A model generated the notes under the pieces. That model was not told the origin of the DNA. It was given only the letters and a program-made list of their open reading frames with translations, and ran no database searches. A stretch of DNA of 12,193 bases from Pseudomonadota bacterium (lineage in GTDB: Bacteria > Pseudomonadota > Gammaproteobacteria > Burkholderiales > Ferrovaceae). The translations under genes and the position numbers were made by a program. This document shows positions 1 through 6,430 of the stretch, piece by piece. Location: the NCBI GenBank assembly GCA_021828575.1, contig JAJZEL010000222.1:1-12193 (forward strand), written 5' to 3'. The first letter of the stretch is position 1; the number at the start of each line of letters is the position of its first letter.

Positions 1-496
1 TGCCATGTTTTTCCGCATAGGCCAGCAAACGCTCGCGCGATGTCAGATCCCATTCGCGCCAAGGGGCAATCACCTTGATGCCGGGTTCCAGCGCATAGTA
101 ACCCAACTCGAAACGCACCTGATCATTGCCTTTTCCCGTGGCTCCGTGGGACACGGCGTCTGCACCGGTTTCGCGAGCAATTTCAATCTGCCTCTTGGCA
201 ATGAGCGGGCGGGCAATGCTCGTGCCCAGCAGGTATTCGCCTTCGTAAACAGCATTGGCGCGAAACATGGGAAATACGAAATCCCGGACAAACTCCTCGC
301 GCAGATCGTCAATATAGATCTGTTTGATGCCAAACTGCTCAGCCTTGCGGCGGGCAGGCTCCAGCTCCTCGCCCTGCCCGATGTCCGCTGTGAAAGTCAC
401 CACCTCACAACGATAGGTGTCCTGAAGCCACTTCAGTATGACCGAAGTGTCCAGTCCACCCGAGTACGCCAGCACCACTTTCCCGATATCGCTCAT
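1..496 (-). CDS. argG: Argininosuccinate synthase, N-terminal part (cut by window edge)
   Basis: Catalyses ATP-dependent condensation of citrulline and aspartate to argininosuccinate, the next-to-last step of arginine synthesis in the cytoplasm. Only the first 165 residues lie in the window; the family is usually about 400 residues, so more than half is missing to the left. Visible marks are the PP-loop ATP-binding motif YSGGLDTS at residues 11-18, FTADIGQGEE at about 35-44, GTSIARPLIAK at 91-101 and HGATGKGNDQVRFE at 117-130, all typical of ArgG. The ATG at 496 gives the usual family N terminus (MSDIGKVVLAYSGG); an in-frame ATG at 508 would add four residues. Neither has a strong ribosome binding site. 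It follows argF by about 31 bases on the same strand and is probably the third gene of an argD-argF-argG transcript. Confidence 0.96.
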   Translation of the reverse strand, partial: MSDIGKVVLAYSGGLDTSVILKWLQDTYRCEVVTFTADIGQGEELEPARRKAEQFGIKQIYIDDLREEFVRDFVFPMFRANAVYEGEYLLGTSIARPLIAKRQIEIARETGADAVSHGATGKGNDQVRFELGYYALEPGIKVIAPWREWDLTSRERLLAYAEKHG

Positions 497-527
497 TGCC
501 TGTTCCATTTTCAGATTTAAGAGGGCG

Positions 528-1436
528 CTACACGCGCCCGAGAACCAAATATTCCATCAACGCCTTCTGGGCATGCAAGCGGTTTTCGGCCTCATCCCAG
601 ACAACACTTTGCGGGCCTTCCAGCACTTCCTCGGAGACTTCCTCGCCGCGATGGGCTGGCAAACAGTGCATGAAGAGGGCTTCAGGCCGGGCCACGGCCA
701 TCATGTCTGCATCCACTTGATAGTCGGCGAAATCCTTTTGCCGTTCTTCCTTTTCTGCCTCATAACCCATGCTGGTCCATACGTCCGTGGTGACCAGGTC
801 GGCGCCGCGCACGGCTGCCATGGGATCATCAAACACGCTCAGACAGGCCAGTTCCCTGCTGGAGGCCAGCCGGTTATCCAGGGCATAGCCTTCTGGCGAA
901 GCCACATGCAGACTAAAGCCAAAAATGGCTGCTGCCTGCAGCCAGGTGTTGCACATGTTGTTGCCGTCACCGATCCAGGCCACGGTCCTGCCCGAAATGT
1001 CACCTCGATGCTCAATGAAGGTGAACACATCCGCCAGTATCTGGCAGGGATGATACTGGTTGGTCAGTCCGTTGATGACCGGGACGCGGGAATATTCGGC
1101 AAAGCGCTCAATGATGGACTGGTCGTAGGTGCGGATCATCACCAGATCCACCATGCGGGAAATCACACGGGCCACATCCTCGATGGGTTCGCCTCGGCCC
1201 AGCTGGGTTTCGCCAGTGGTGAGGTTGATGGATGAACCCCCAAGCTGATGAATGCCGGCTTCGAAGGAAACCCGTGTTCGCGTGCTCTGCTTTTCAAACA
1301 CCATGGCCAGCATGCGGTCCCGCAGGGGGTGATAGATGGTGTAAGACTTGAAGAGCGCCTTGATATGTTTCGTGCGGTCGAACAGGTATTCAAACTCGTC
1401 GCGGGTGAAATCCCTGAGCTGAAGAAAATGCTTCAT
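528..1436 (-). CDS. argF: Ornithine carbamoyltransferase (anabolic)
   Basis: Transfers the carbamoyl group of carbamoyl phosphate to ornithine, giving citrulline for the arginine pathway. The protein is 302 residues, the normal length. The family marks are all visible: STRTR (51-55, carbamoyl-phosphate binding), HPCQ (129-132), the ornithine-binding loop with SMG in TDVWTSMG (217-224), and HCLPAHRG (257-264) with the catalytic cysteine. The N-terminal carbamoyl-phosphate domain and C-terminal ornithine domain are both complete. The ATG at 1436 overlaps the argD stop as ATGA (4-base overlap), which suggests translational coupling. Next to argD and argG it is most simply the biosynthetic rather than the catabolic (arginine deiminase pathway) enzyme; no arcA or arcC is seen. 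Confidence 0.97.
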   Translation of the reverse strand: MKHFLQLRDFTRDEFEYLFDRTKHIKALFKSYTIYHPLRDRMLAMVFEKQSTRTRVSFEAGIHQLGGSSINLTTGETQLGRGEPIEDVARVISRMVDLVMIRTYDQSIIERFAEYSRVPVINGLTNQYHPCQILADVFTFIEHRGDISGRTVAWIGDGNNMCNTWLQAAAIFGFSLHVASPEGYALDNRLASSRELACLSVFDDPMAAVRGADLVTTDVWTSMGYEAEKEERQKDFADYQVDADMMAVARPEALFMHCLPAHRGEEVSEEVLEGPQSVVWDEAENRLHAQKALMEYLVLGRV

Positions 1437-2608
1437 TGCCTAAACCCAAGAAAATCCCTGATCAACGGGGCCAGAATCCCGACAATCTGATCGGTCTGTT
1501 CGCCAGTCAAGATCAGGGGGGGCAGCAACCGGACCACTTTTTCTGAAGTGACGTTCACCAGAAGCCCCTGGGCCAAGGCGCGGGTCACGATTTCACCACA
1601 GGGCCGGTCAAGCTCAATGCCCAGCATGAGCCCCTGACCACGCACTTCCACCACGCCAGGAACATTCTGCAAACCTGCCAACAAGGCTTCTTTCAGGCGC
1701 GCTCCCTGGCGTGCAGCGTTTTCCAGCAGACCTTCGGCATCCATGATGTCCAGGGTGGCCTGCGCAGCAGCACAGACCAATGGGCCGCCACCAAAGGTGG
1801 TACCGTGATTGCCAGGTTTGAACACGCCAGCAGCGGAACCCCGGGCCAGGCAGGCCCCGATGGGTACACCCGAACCCAGTCCCTTGGCCAAAGCCATGAC
1901 ATCAGGCTGGACACCTGCATGCTGGAAGGCAAACAGTGTGCCGGTACGACCAATGCCTGTCTGCACCTCATCCAGCATGTACAGCCAACCCTGTTCGTGG
2001 CAAAAAGCGTGCAGTTCGCGCTGATACTGCATGTCGGCCACATTGACGCCGCCTTCGCCTTGGATGGGCTCCAGCAGGACAGCCACCACGTTGCGATTAT
2101 GTTCGGCCACCGCTCTGACAGCCTGGATATCATTGTAGGGAACACGCACGAACCCAGTCACCAGCGGCTCAAAACCGGCCTGAGCCTTGCGGTTGCCTGT
2201 GGCCGAAAGAGTGGCAATGGTGCGTCCATGCCAGGCTCGCTCCATGACGATGATGGTGGGTACTTCGATACCACGCTGGTGCCCATACAGCCGGGCCAGC
2301 TTGATGGCAGTCTCGTTGGCTTCGGAACCGGAATTACAGAAAAAGATCTCGTCCATTCCCGACAAGGCACACAACTTGGCTGCCAGCTGTTCCTGGTGAA
2401 TGACGCGATAAATGTTGGATGTATGAATTAAGGAAGCGTTTTCCGTAATGGCCTTCACGATCCCCGGATGAGCATGGCCAACCCCGTTGACTGCGATGCC
2501 AGCCAAGGCATCCAGATACCGGCGACCTGCCTCGTCCCACAACCACGCTCCTTCTCCGCGTACGAAAGCCACCGGCAACCGTGCGTAAGTACTCATCAAG
2601 TGGTTCAT
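1433..2608 (-). CDS. argD: Acetylornithine aminotransferase
   Basis: PLP-dependent class III aminotransferase that converts N-acetylglutamate 5-semialdehyde to N-acetylornithine using glutamate. Numbered from the longest start (ATG 2614, 393 residues), it has the PLP phosphate-binding NSGSEAN (94-100), WHGRT (128-132), EPIQGEGG (182-189), DEVQTGIGRTG (215-225) with the cofactor-contacting Asp, the Schiff-base lysine in ALAKGLGSG (K244), and TTFGGGPL (272-279). All are complete. The start is ambiguous among ATG 2614, 2608 and 2596. The AGGG sequence abuts the 2614 ATG but lies 6 bases before the 2608 ATG, so 2608 is preferred (391 residues). It is the first gene of argD-argF-argG, overlaps argF by 4 bases, and is separated from rpsT by a terminator. 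Some ArgD proteins also serve as succinyldiaminopimelate aminotransferase in lysine synthesis; the sequence does not decide this. Confidence 0.95.
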   Translation of the reverse strand: MNHLMSTYARLPVAFVRGEGAWLWDEAGRRYLDALAGIAVNGVGHAHPGIVKAITENASLIHTSNIYRVIHQEQLAAKLCALSGMDEIFFCNSGSEANETAIKLARLYGHQRGIEVPTIIVMERAWHGRTIATLSATGNRKAQAGFEPLVTGFVRVPYNDIQAVRAVAEHNRNVVAVLLEPIQGEGGVNVADMQYQRELHAFCHEQGWLYMLDEVQTGIGRTGTLFAFQHAGVQPDVMALAKGLGSGVPIGACLARGSAAGVFKPGNHGTTFGGGPLVCAAAQATLDIMDAEGLLENAARQGARLKEALLAGLQNVPGVVEVRGQGLMLGIELDRPCGEIVTRALAQGLLVNVTSEKVVRLLPPLILTGEQTDQIVGILAPLIRDFLGFRQ

Positions 2609-2640
2609 CGACATCCCTAAAGTATCTGTTCTTCTGCCGT

Positions 2641-2674
2641 AAATAAAATCGGCGACGATATTGCTATCGCCGCC
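2641..2674 (-). terminator. Rho-independent terminator after rpsT
   Basis: Read on the minus strand, the 9-base arm GGCGGCGAT pairs with ATCGTCGCC around a 6-base loop (AGCAAT), with a single G-T wobble, followed by a T-rich tail (GATTTTATTT). It starts about 34 bases after the rpsT stop and ends before argD. It should end the short, highly expressed rpsT transcript and separate it from the arg genes, although readthrough cannot be excluded. Confidence 0.85.
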
Positions 2675-2707
2675 GCCTGATTCCGTGTCGCTACTGGTGG
2701 ACGTGAA

Positions 2708-2971
2708 TTAGGCCATGGCCTTGATCGCCGCGGACAATCGGCTCTTGGTACGAGCAGCCGAATTTTTGTGGATGATTTTCTTGTCAGCAATGCGATCGAT
2801 GATGCCAACGGAAGACTGGAAAACCGCCTGGGCAGCGGTCTTGTCTCCCGCCACAACTGCCTTGCGCACTTTCTTGACAGCCGTACGCAAGGTGGACCGC
2901 AGGGACATGTTATGGGCACGTTGGGCTTCGGCTTGCCGGGCTCGCTTTTCAGCTTGGGCGGAATTGGCCAT
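2708..2971 (-). CDS. rpsT: 30S ribosomal protein S20
   Basis: Primary 16S rRNA-binding protein of the small ribosomal subunit. At 87 residues it has the expected length. It is very rich in Lys, Arg and Ala, begins MANSAQAEKRARQAEAQR and contains the conserved NMSLRSTLRTAVKKV stretch (21-35) and HKNSAARTKSRL (68-79), matching the S20 pattern throughout. The ATG at 2971 is preceded by GGAG about 11 bases upstream (2983-2986). It is a single-gene unit with a good sigma70-type promoter upstream and an intrinsic terminator downstream. The neighbouring modE gene is divergent. Confidence 0.97.
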   Translation of the reverse strand: MANSAQAEKRARQAEAQRAHNMSLRSTLRTAVKKVRKAVVAGDKTAAQAVFQSSVGIIDRIADKKIIHKNSAARTKSRLSAAIKAMA

Positions 2972-3031
2972 GAGAGTGGTGACTCCTGTTTCTTGGCCTC
3001 TTGAGTGAGAGGCAATGAGATAAAAACGGGT

Positions 3032-3060
3032 ATTCTAGGGCATTGCGCCACAAAAATCAA
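3032..3060 (-). promoter_or_regulatory. Sigma70-type promoter for rpsT
   Basis: On the minus strand, -35 TTGATT (3055-3060) and -10 TAGAAT (3032-3037) are separated by exactly 17 bases. The -35 matches 4 of 6 and the -10 matches 5 of 6 consensus positions. Transcription would start about 50 bases before the rpsT ATG. The -35 element reaches the first base of the upstream-most modE start codon, so promoter and divergent gene start abut. This is a sequence match only. Confidence 0.7.
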
Positions 3061-3860
3061 TGATCATCATGCATCCGACAAAACTCAAGGCCCGCCTCCT
3101 CCTGGAAATGGACGGACAGTCATTTCTTGCCCGCCAGCGCGTGGCCCTGCTGGAGGCCATTGGCATCCATGGGTCCATTTCAGCGGCAGCCCGGGCCGTG
3201 GGCCTGAGTTACAAAACGGCCTGGGACACGGTGGACGCGCTGAACAACCTTTCAGACAAGCCACTCGTGCTGCGTGCCACTGGCGGCAGGCAAGGAGGCG
3301 GCTCCACGCTGACCGCACAGGGCCGGGCCACCTTGCAGATGTTTCAGGAAGGGGAAAAGCGACTGCAAAGCATTCTGGATGGGCTTACCATGAATCACAT
3401 GGATCTCGACGACCTCCAGTCCCTGACCAGCCGCTTTTCCATGAGGACCAGTGCCCGCAACCAGTTTGCGGGACGGGTCGAAAAAATCACGCTGGACGCC
3501 GTCAACGCCGAGTTGCGAATACGTCTCGATGAAGAGAATGTGATTGTTTCCGTCATCACCGTGGAAAGCGTATCAAACCTGGAGTTGCGTCATGGCTCGG
3601 AGGTCTATGCCCTGATCAAGTCTTCGTCGGTGATCCTGTCTTCTGGTCCGGCCACTTTCAGCGCCGAAAACCTGCTGTGCGGTACGGTGGCTTCCCTGCG
3701 CAAAGGCAGCATCTACGCGGAGATAACCCTGCAATTGGCTTTCGGTAAAACCGTGACGGCCGTACTCACCAGCGACACCCTGAAAAAACTTGGACTGAAG
3801 CGCGGCGCCCAGGCTTGTGCCATTTTTCCCGGTTCCGCAGTCATCCTGGCCCGGCCCTGA
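3060..3860 (+). CDS. modE: ModE-type molybdate-responsive transcriptional regulator
   Basis: Family members bind molybdate (or tungstate) and then bind DNA, classically repressing modABC molybdate uptake genes and activating some molybdoenzyme genes. The 266 residues contain the full layout: an N-terminal winged helix (about 15-105) with helix-turn-helix GSISAAARAVGLSYKTAW (38-55) and wing RATGGRQGGGSTLT (72-85), then two Mop oxyanion-binding domains (about 130-198 and 203-266). The first Mop domain opens with TSARNQFAG (130-138), where TSARNQ is a hallmark of ModE. E. coli ModE is 262 residues. ATG 3060 and ATG 3069 are both possible; neither has a visible ribosome binding site, and 3069 fits the family N terminus slightly better. 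No modA, modB or modC is nearby. Its neighbour is a convergent outer-membrane protein gene with a ModE-like operator. Confidence 0.93.
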   Translation: MIIMHPTKLKARLLLEMDGQSFLARQRVALLEAIGIHGSISAAARAVGLSYKTAWDTVDALNNLSDKPLVLRATGGRQGGGSTLTAQGRATLQMFQEGEKRLQSILDGLTMNHMDLDDLQSLTSRFSMRTSARNQFAGRVEKITLDAVNAELRIRLDEENVIVSVITVESVSNLELRHGSEVYALIKSSSVILSSGPATFSAENLLCGTVASLRKGSIYAEITLQLAFGKTVTAVLTSDTLKKLGLKRGAQACAIFPGSAVILARP

Positions 3861-3869
3861 ACCAAACCC

Positions 3870-4718
3870 CTAGAACGCCACACGCCCCGTTACCACATAA
3901 CCATTGGTGAACGTGCTGAACCCGCTCATGTTGGACGTCTGGTAGCCCGCACCCACGATCAATCGGGTCCGTCCCACCAAGGGAAAGCGACCAAGAATGA
4001 GACCATACGTCATGATCAACTGGTCCTTGCCGTTGAACTGCCCGCCTCGCCAATGCGTGTAGCTGGCCTCGATTTCCGGCCACAGAAAGGAAAAATGGCC
4101 TTGCAGGGCCGTGTTCCAGTTCACGGGGGTACCCAGCACGGCTTCGTTGCCCGATGCAAAGCTTTCACTCAGCGTGCTTTGCACGTCAACCCCCGCGTCC
4201 CGCGTTCCCCAACCTTTTCCGACCGCCAGCGTGGGCGTGGTCACCGTATAGCTTTGGGTGAATCCCGGCGATCCCGTGGGCGTACTGACCCCCAGAAAAC
4301 CCGTGACAATGTAGTTTCCATGTTCCTCGTTACCAGCCAGAAACCGGTATTTCACCAGCAGGGACTCATCGGCCCAGCCTGACGTGGTGCCATTCGGAGT
4401 CTGATTGTTGATATACCCAGGCTCACCCAGGATGACTTCCACATGCTCGGAAGGGATCAGTTCCAGCCCTTTGCCCCCTCCATTATTCGTGTAGGTAACC
4501 CCGCCCGGCTTGTTCTGCACCACTTGGTCATAGCGGTATTCCTCTTCGAGCCGGGGCGTGACCGTGATCAACGGCGTCATCCAGTGCGGCTGTTCTTCCT
4601 GAGTCTTGTCCACAGTGGCAAACCAGCCCTCGTCCGCCATGGCCTGCCCGGCTGTCATCAGCATGGACATGCCGAACAGTTTGCCAGATGAAATCAAGAA
4701 CGTACGAAAGAGGGTCAC
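3870..4718 (-). CDS. Probable outer-membrane beta-barrel protein, candidate ModE target
   Basis: The specific function is not recognised. The N terminus looks like a Sec signal peptide: a short start with Arg, a hydrophobic stretch FLISSGKLFGMSMLM, and a likely cleavage after AMA before DEGWFATV. The mature chain has alternating aromatic and polar strands (PLITVTPRLEEEYRYD, YIVTGFLGVSTPTG, LQGHFSFLWPEIEASYTHW, YVVTGRVAF) and ends in Phe, as expected for a barrel assembled by BamA. There is no TonB-dependent plug domain. It resembles small porin/transporter-like barrels of the phenol-degradation MetA-like type, a tentative comparison from memory. The start is uncertain: GTG 4718 has GGAG 6 bases upstream, while ATG 4724 directly abuts that GGAG. 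The longest frame from ATG 4784 would translate the palindromic operator and is unlikely. The gene converges with modE across a 9-base gap. Confidence 0.75.
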   Translation of the reverse strand: MTLFRTFLISSGKLFGMSMLMTAGQAMADEGWFATVDKTQEEQPHWMTPLITVTPRLEEEYRYDQVVQNKPGGVTYTNNGGGKGLELIPSEHVEVILGEPGYINNQTPNGTTSGWADESLLVKYRFLAGNEEHGNYIVTGFLGVSTPTGSPGFTQSYTVTTPTLAVGKGWGTRDAGVDVQSTLSESFASGNEAVLGTPVNWNTALQGHFSFLWPEIEASYTHWRGGQFNGKDQLIMTYGLILGRFPLVGRTRLIVGAGYQTSNMSGFSTFTNGYVVTGRVAF

Positions 4719-4749
4719 GAGCATCTCCGGGAGTAGTTGGACAGCCTTA

Positions 4750-4779
4750 TTTATATAATTAATTATATAACGGTGTCCA
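4750..4779 (-). promoter_or_regulatory. Putative promoter of the outer-membrane barrel gene
   Basis: On the minus strand, -35 TGGACA (4774-4779) and -10 TATAAA (4750-4755) each match 5 of 6 sigma70 consensus bases, with an 18-base spacer. The predicted transcription start falls around 4743, leaving a leader of roughly 20 bases before the start codons at 4724/4718. The -10 and most of the spacer lie inside the 4751-4770 palindrome, so a protein bound there would be expected to block RNA polymerase. Because the core is AT-rich, other -10 registers are possible (for example TATAAT at 4762-4767). Confidence 0.5.
4751..4772. promoter_or_regulatory. Putative ModE operator (perfect 20-base palindrome)
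   Basis: Positions 4751-4770 read TTATATA-ATTAAT-TATATAA, identical on both strands, and the right arm continues to TATATAACG at 4764-4772. Known ModE boxes consist of TATATA-type half sites about six or seven bases apart, with arms ending in CG. Here the right arm fits fully and the left arm lacks only the outer CG. The site lies upstream of the outer-membrane barrel gene, whose converging neighbour encodes ModE, and overlaps that gene's candidate -10. The operator identity is inferred from motif and context. Confidence 0.7.
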
Positions 4780-4873
4780 GTCATTGCATGTCACTGCACC
4801 TGCTTTAACTCACACCTTCCACCAGAAGGGACAACTTGAGGAAGAGAAGGCAATCCGTGATACCCTCCGGCGC

Positions 4874-6412
4874 ATGAATCTTCTCAAGGCTCTGGTCCAA
4901 ACCAGCAGCATGACGTTGCTGGCGCGCGTTTTCGGCTTTCTGCGGGACGTGGTGGTGGCCCACGCTTTTGGGGCAGGGACTGTGACGGACGCCTTCTTTG
5001 TGGCTTTCCGCATTCCCAACCTGTTGCGCCGCCTGTTTGCCGAAGGGGCCTTCTCCCAGGCCTTCGTGCCCCTGCTGGCATCCATCCGGACCCGGGAAGG
5101 CGAGGAGGCCGCGCATCGGCTGGCAGACCACGTGGCCACGACCCTGACCCTGGCCCTGTTGGTGACCACCCTGCTGGGCGTGGTCTTCGCTCCGCAGGTG
5201 GTCTGGTTGACCGCTCCGGGATTTCACGATGACCCGGAAAAATTCCATACCACCGTGGGACTGCTGCGCATCACCTTTCCCTACATCCTGTTCATTTCGC
5301 TGGTGTCCCTCTCGGCAGGCATCCTCAATACATGGAACCTGTTCTGGGTACCAGCCATCACCCCCGTGCTGTTGAACCTGTCCTTCATTTTCTTCGCGCT
5401 GGTCATGGCTCCCCGATTCACGCACCCCATCGAAGCACTGGCCTGGGGCGCCTTTGCCGGTGGCATTCTCCAACTGCTTTTCCAGGTCCCGTTCCTGCGG
5501 CGCATCCACATGTTGCCGCGTTGGCGCTGGAACTTCCGCGAACCCGGGGTGAATCGCGTACTCAAGCTCATGGGACCAGCCGTAGTGGGTGTTTCCGTAG
5601 GCCAGATCAGTCAGTTGCTCAGCACATTGTTTTCTTCTTTCCTGCCCACGGGCAGCATTTCCTGGTTGTTTTATGCCGACCGACTGATGGAATTCCCCAC
5701 CGCCCTGCTGGGGGCTGCGCTAGGCACCATCCTGCTGCCCAGCCTTGTGCGACACCATGCCGCCGGTGAAGAGGAACATTACTCGGCACTGCTGGACTGG
5801 GGCCTGCGGCTGACCCTCATGTTGACTCTGCCTGCCGCTCTGGCCCTCGCGCTGGCCGGCGTGCCACTTGCCACCACCCTGTTCCTGAGGGGGGCCTTCC
5901 ACGCAACGGATGTACTCATGGTGCGCAACGCCCTGCTGGCTTACAGCATTGGCCTGACAGGGCTCGTGGGCATCAAGATTCTGGCGCCCGGTTTTTATGC
6001 CCGACAGAACATCAGGACACCCGTCAAGATTGCCATTTTTGTCCTTGCCTGCACGCAGGGCATGAACCTGCTTTTCATCGGCCCCCTGCATCATGCGGGC
6101 CTGGCGCTGGCCACCAGCCTGGGTGCCTGTTTCAATGCCCTGTTGCTGTTTCGTGGCCTGAGGCGACAGAACCTGTTTCACCCACAGCCGGGCTGGGGGC
6201 TGTTCATATGGAAGCTCATGGTGGCACTAGCGGTCATGGGCGGGCTTCTGTGGGGTCTGGGCGGACATGACCAGGAGTGGTTCCAGGCCACGGAAACAGC
6301 CCGCATCTTCCGGTTGGTCATGCTGCTGGGCGGTGCAGCGACAGCCTATTTCAGCGTGCTTTTCCTGCTGGGTTTCCGCCCGGGTGATTTTTCAAGGAAA
6401 GGCCGGTTGTAA
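4874..6412 (+). CDS. murJ: Lipid II flippase MurJ
   Basis: Integral inner-membrane MOP-superfamily protein that moves lipid II to the periplasmic face for peptidoglycan synthesis. The 512 residues match the E. coli length (511). The opening MNLLKALVQTSSMTLLARV aligns with the family start, which is why ATG 4874 is chosen over an in-frame TTG at 4784. Charged residues important in the E. coli protein fall at the same numbers: R18, R24, D39 and R52, and D269, R270 and E273 in YADRLMEFP. Other family stretches are FAEGAFSQAFVP (55-66), LNTWN and APGFYARQNIRTPVKIA. About 14 hydrophobic segments are expected. No convincing ribosome binding site precedes the ATG. It lies divergent from the barrel gene across about 155 bases and convergent with cysB across 18 bases. 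Confidence 0.96.
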   Translation: MNLLKALVQTSSMTLLARVFGFLRDVVVAHAFGAGTVTDAFFVAFRIPNLLRRLFAEGAFSQAFVPLLASIRTREGEEAAHRLADHVATTLTLALLVTTLLGVVFAPQVVWLTAPGFHDDPEKFHTTVGLLRITFPYILFISLVSLSAGILNTWNLFWVPAITPVLLNLSFIFFALVMAPRFTHPIEALAWGAFAGGILQLLFQVPFLRRIHMLPRWRWNFREPGVNRVLKLMGPAVVGVSVGQISQLLSTLFSSFLPTGSISWLFYADRLMEFPTALLGAALGTILLPSLVRHHAAGEEEHYSALLDWGLRLTLMLTLPAALALALAGVPLATTLFLRGAFHATDVLMVRNALLAYSIGLTGLVGIKILAPGFYARQNIRTPVKIAIFVLACTQGMNLLFIGPLHHAGLALATSLGACFNALLLFRGLRRQNLFHPQPGWGLFIWKLMVALAVMGGLLWGLGGHDQEWFQATETARIFRLVMLLGGAATAYFSVLFLLGFRPGDFSRKGRL

Positions 6413-6430
6413 AATCGCCGGTTCTCCTGG

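Noticed and set aside
438..1235. Long plus-strand reading frame (265 codons) opposite argF
   Set aside because: It lies antisense to a fully motif-supported ornithine carbamoyltransferase, and its translation has no recognisable domain.
2615..2640. Promoter for argD-argF-argG (GATACT as a -10) and an ArgR box
   Set aside because: No acceptable -35 lies at the right distance, the -10 would leave almost no leader before the start, and no ArgR-type palindrome could be recognised. The arg promoter remains unidentified.
4784..4873. Extension of murJ to TTG 4784
   Set aside because: The family start MNLLKALVQTSSM falls at 4874, and residue numbers then match E. coli MurJ exactly; the extension has no membrane or family features.
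6413..6430. Terminator hairpin between murJ and cysB
   Set aside because: Only short CCGG repeats and an 8-base palindrome (GGCTAGCC) are present, without a stable stem and T-tract.
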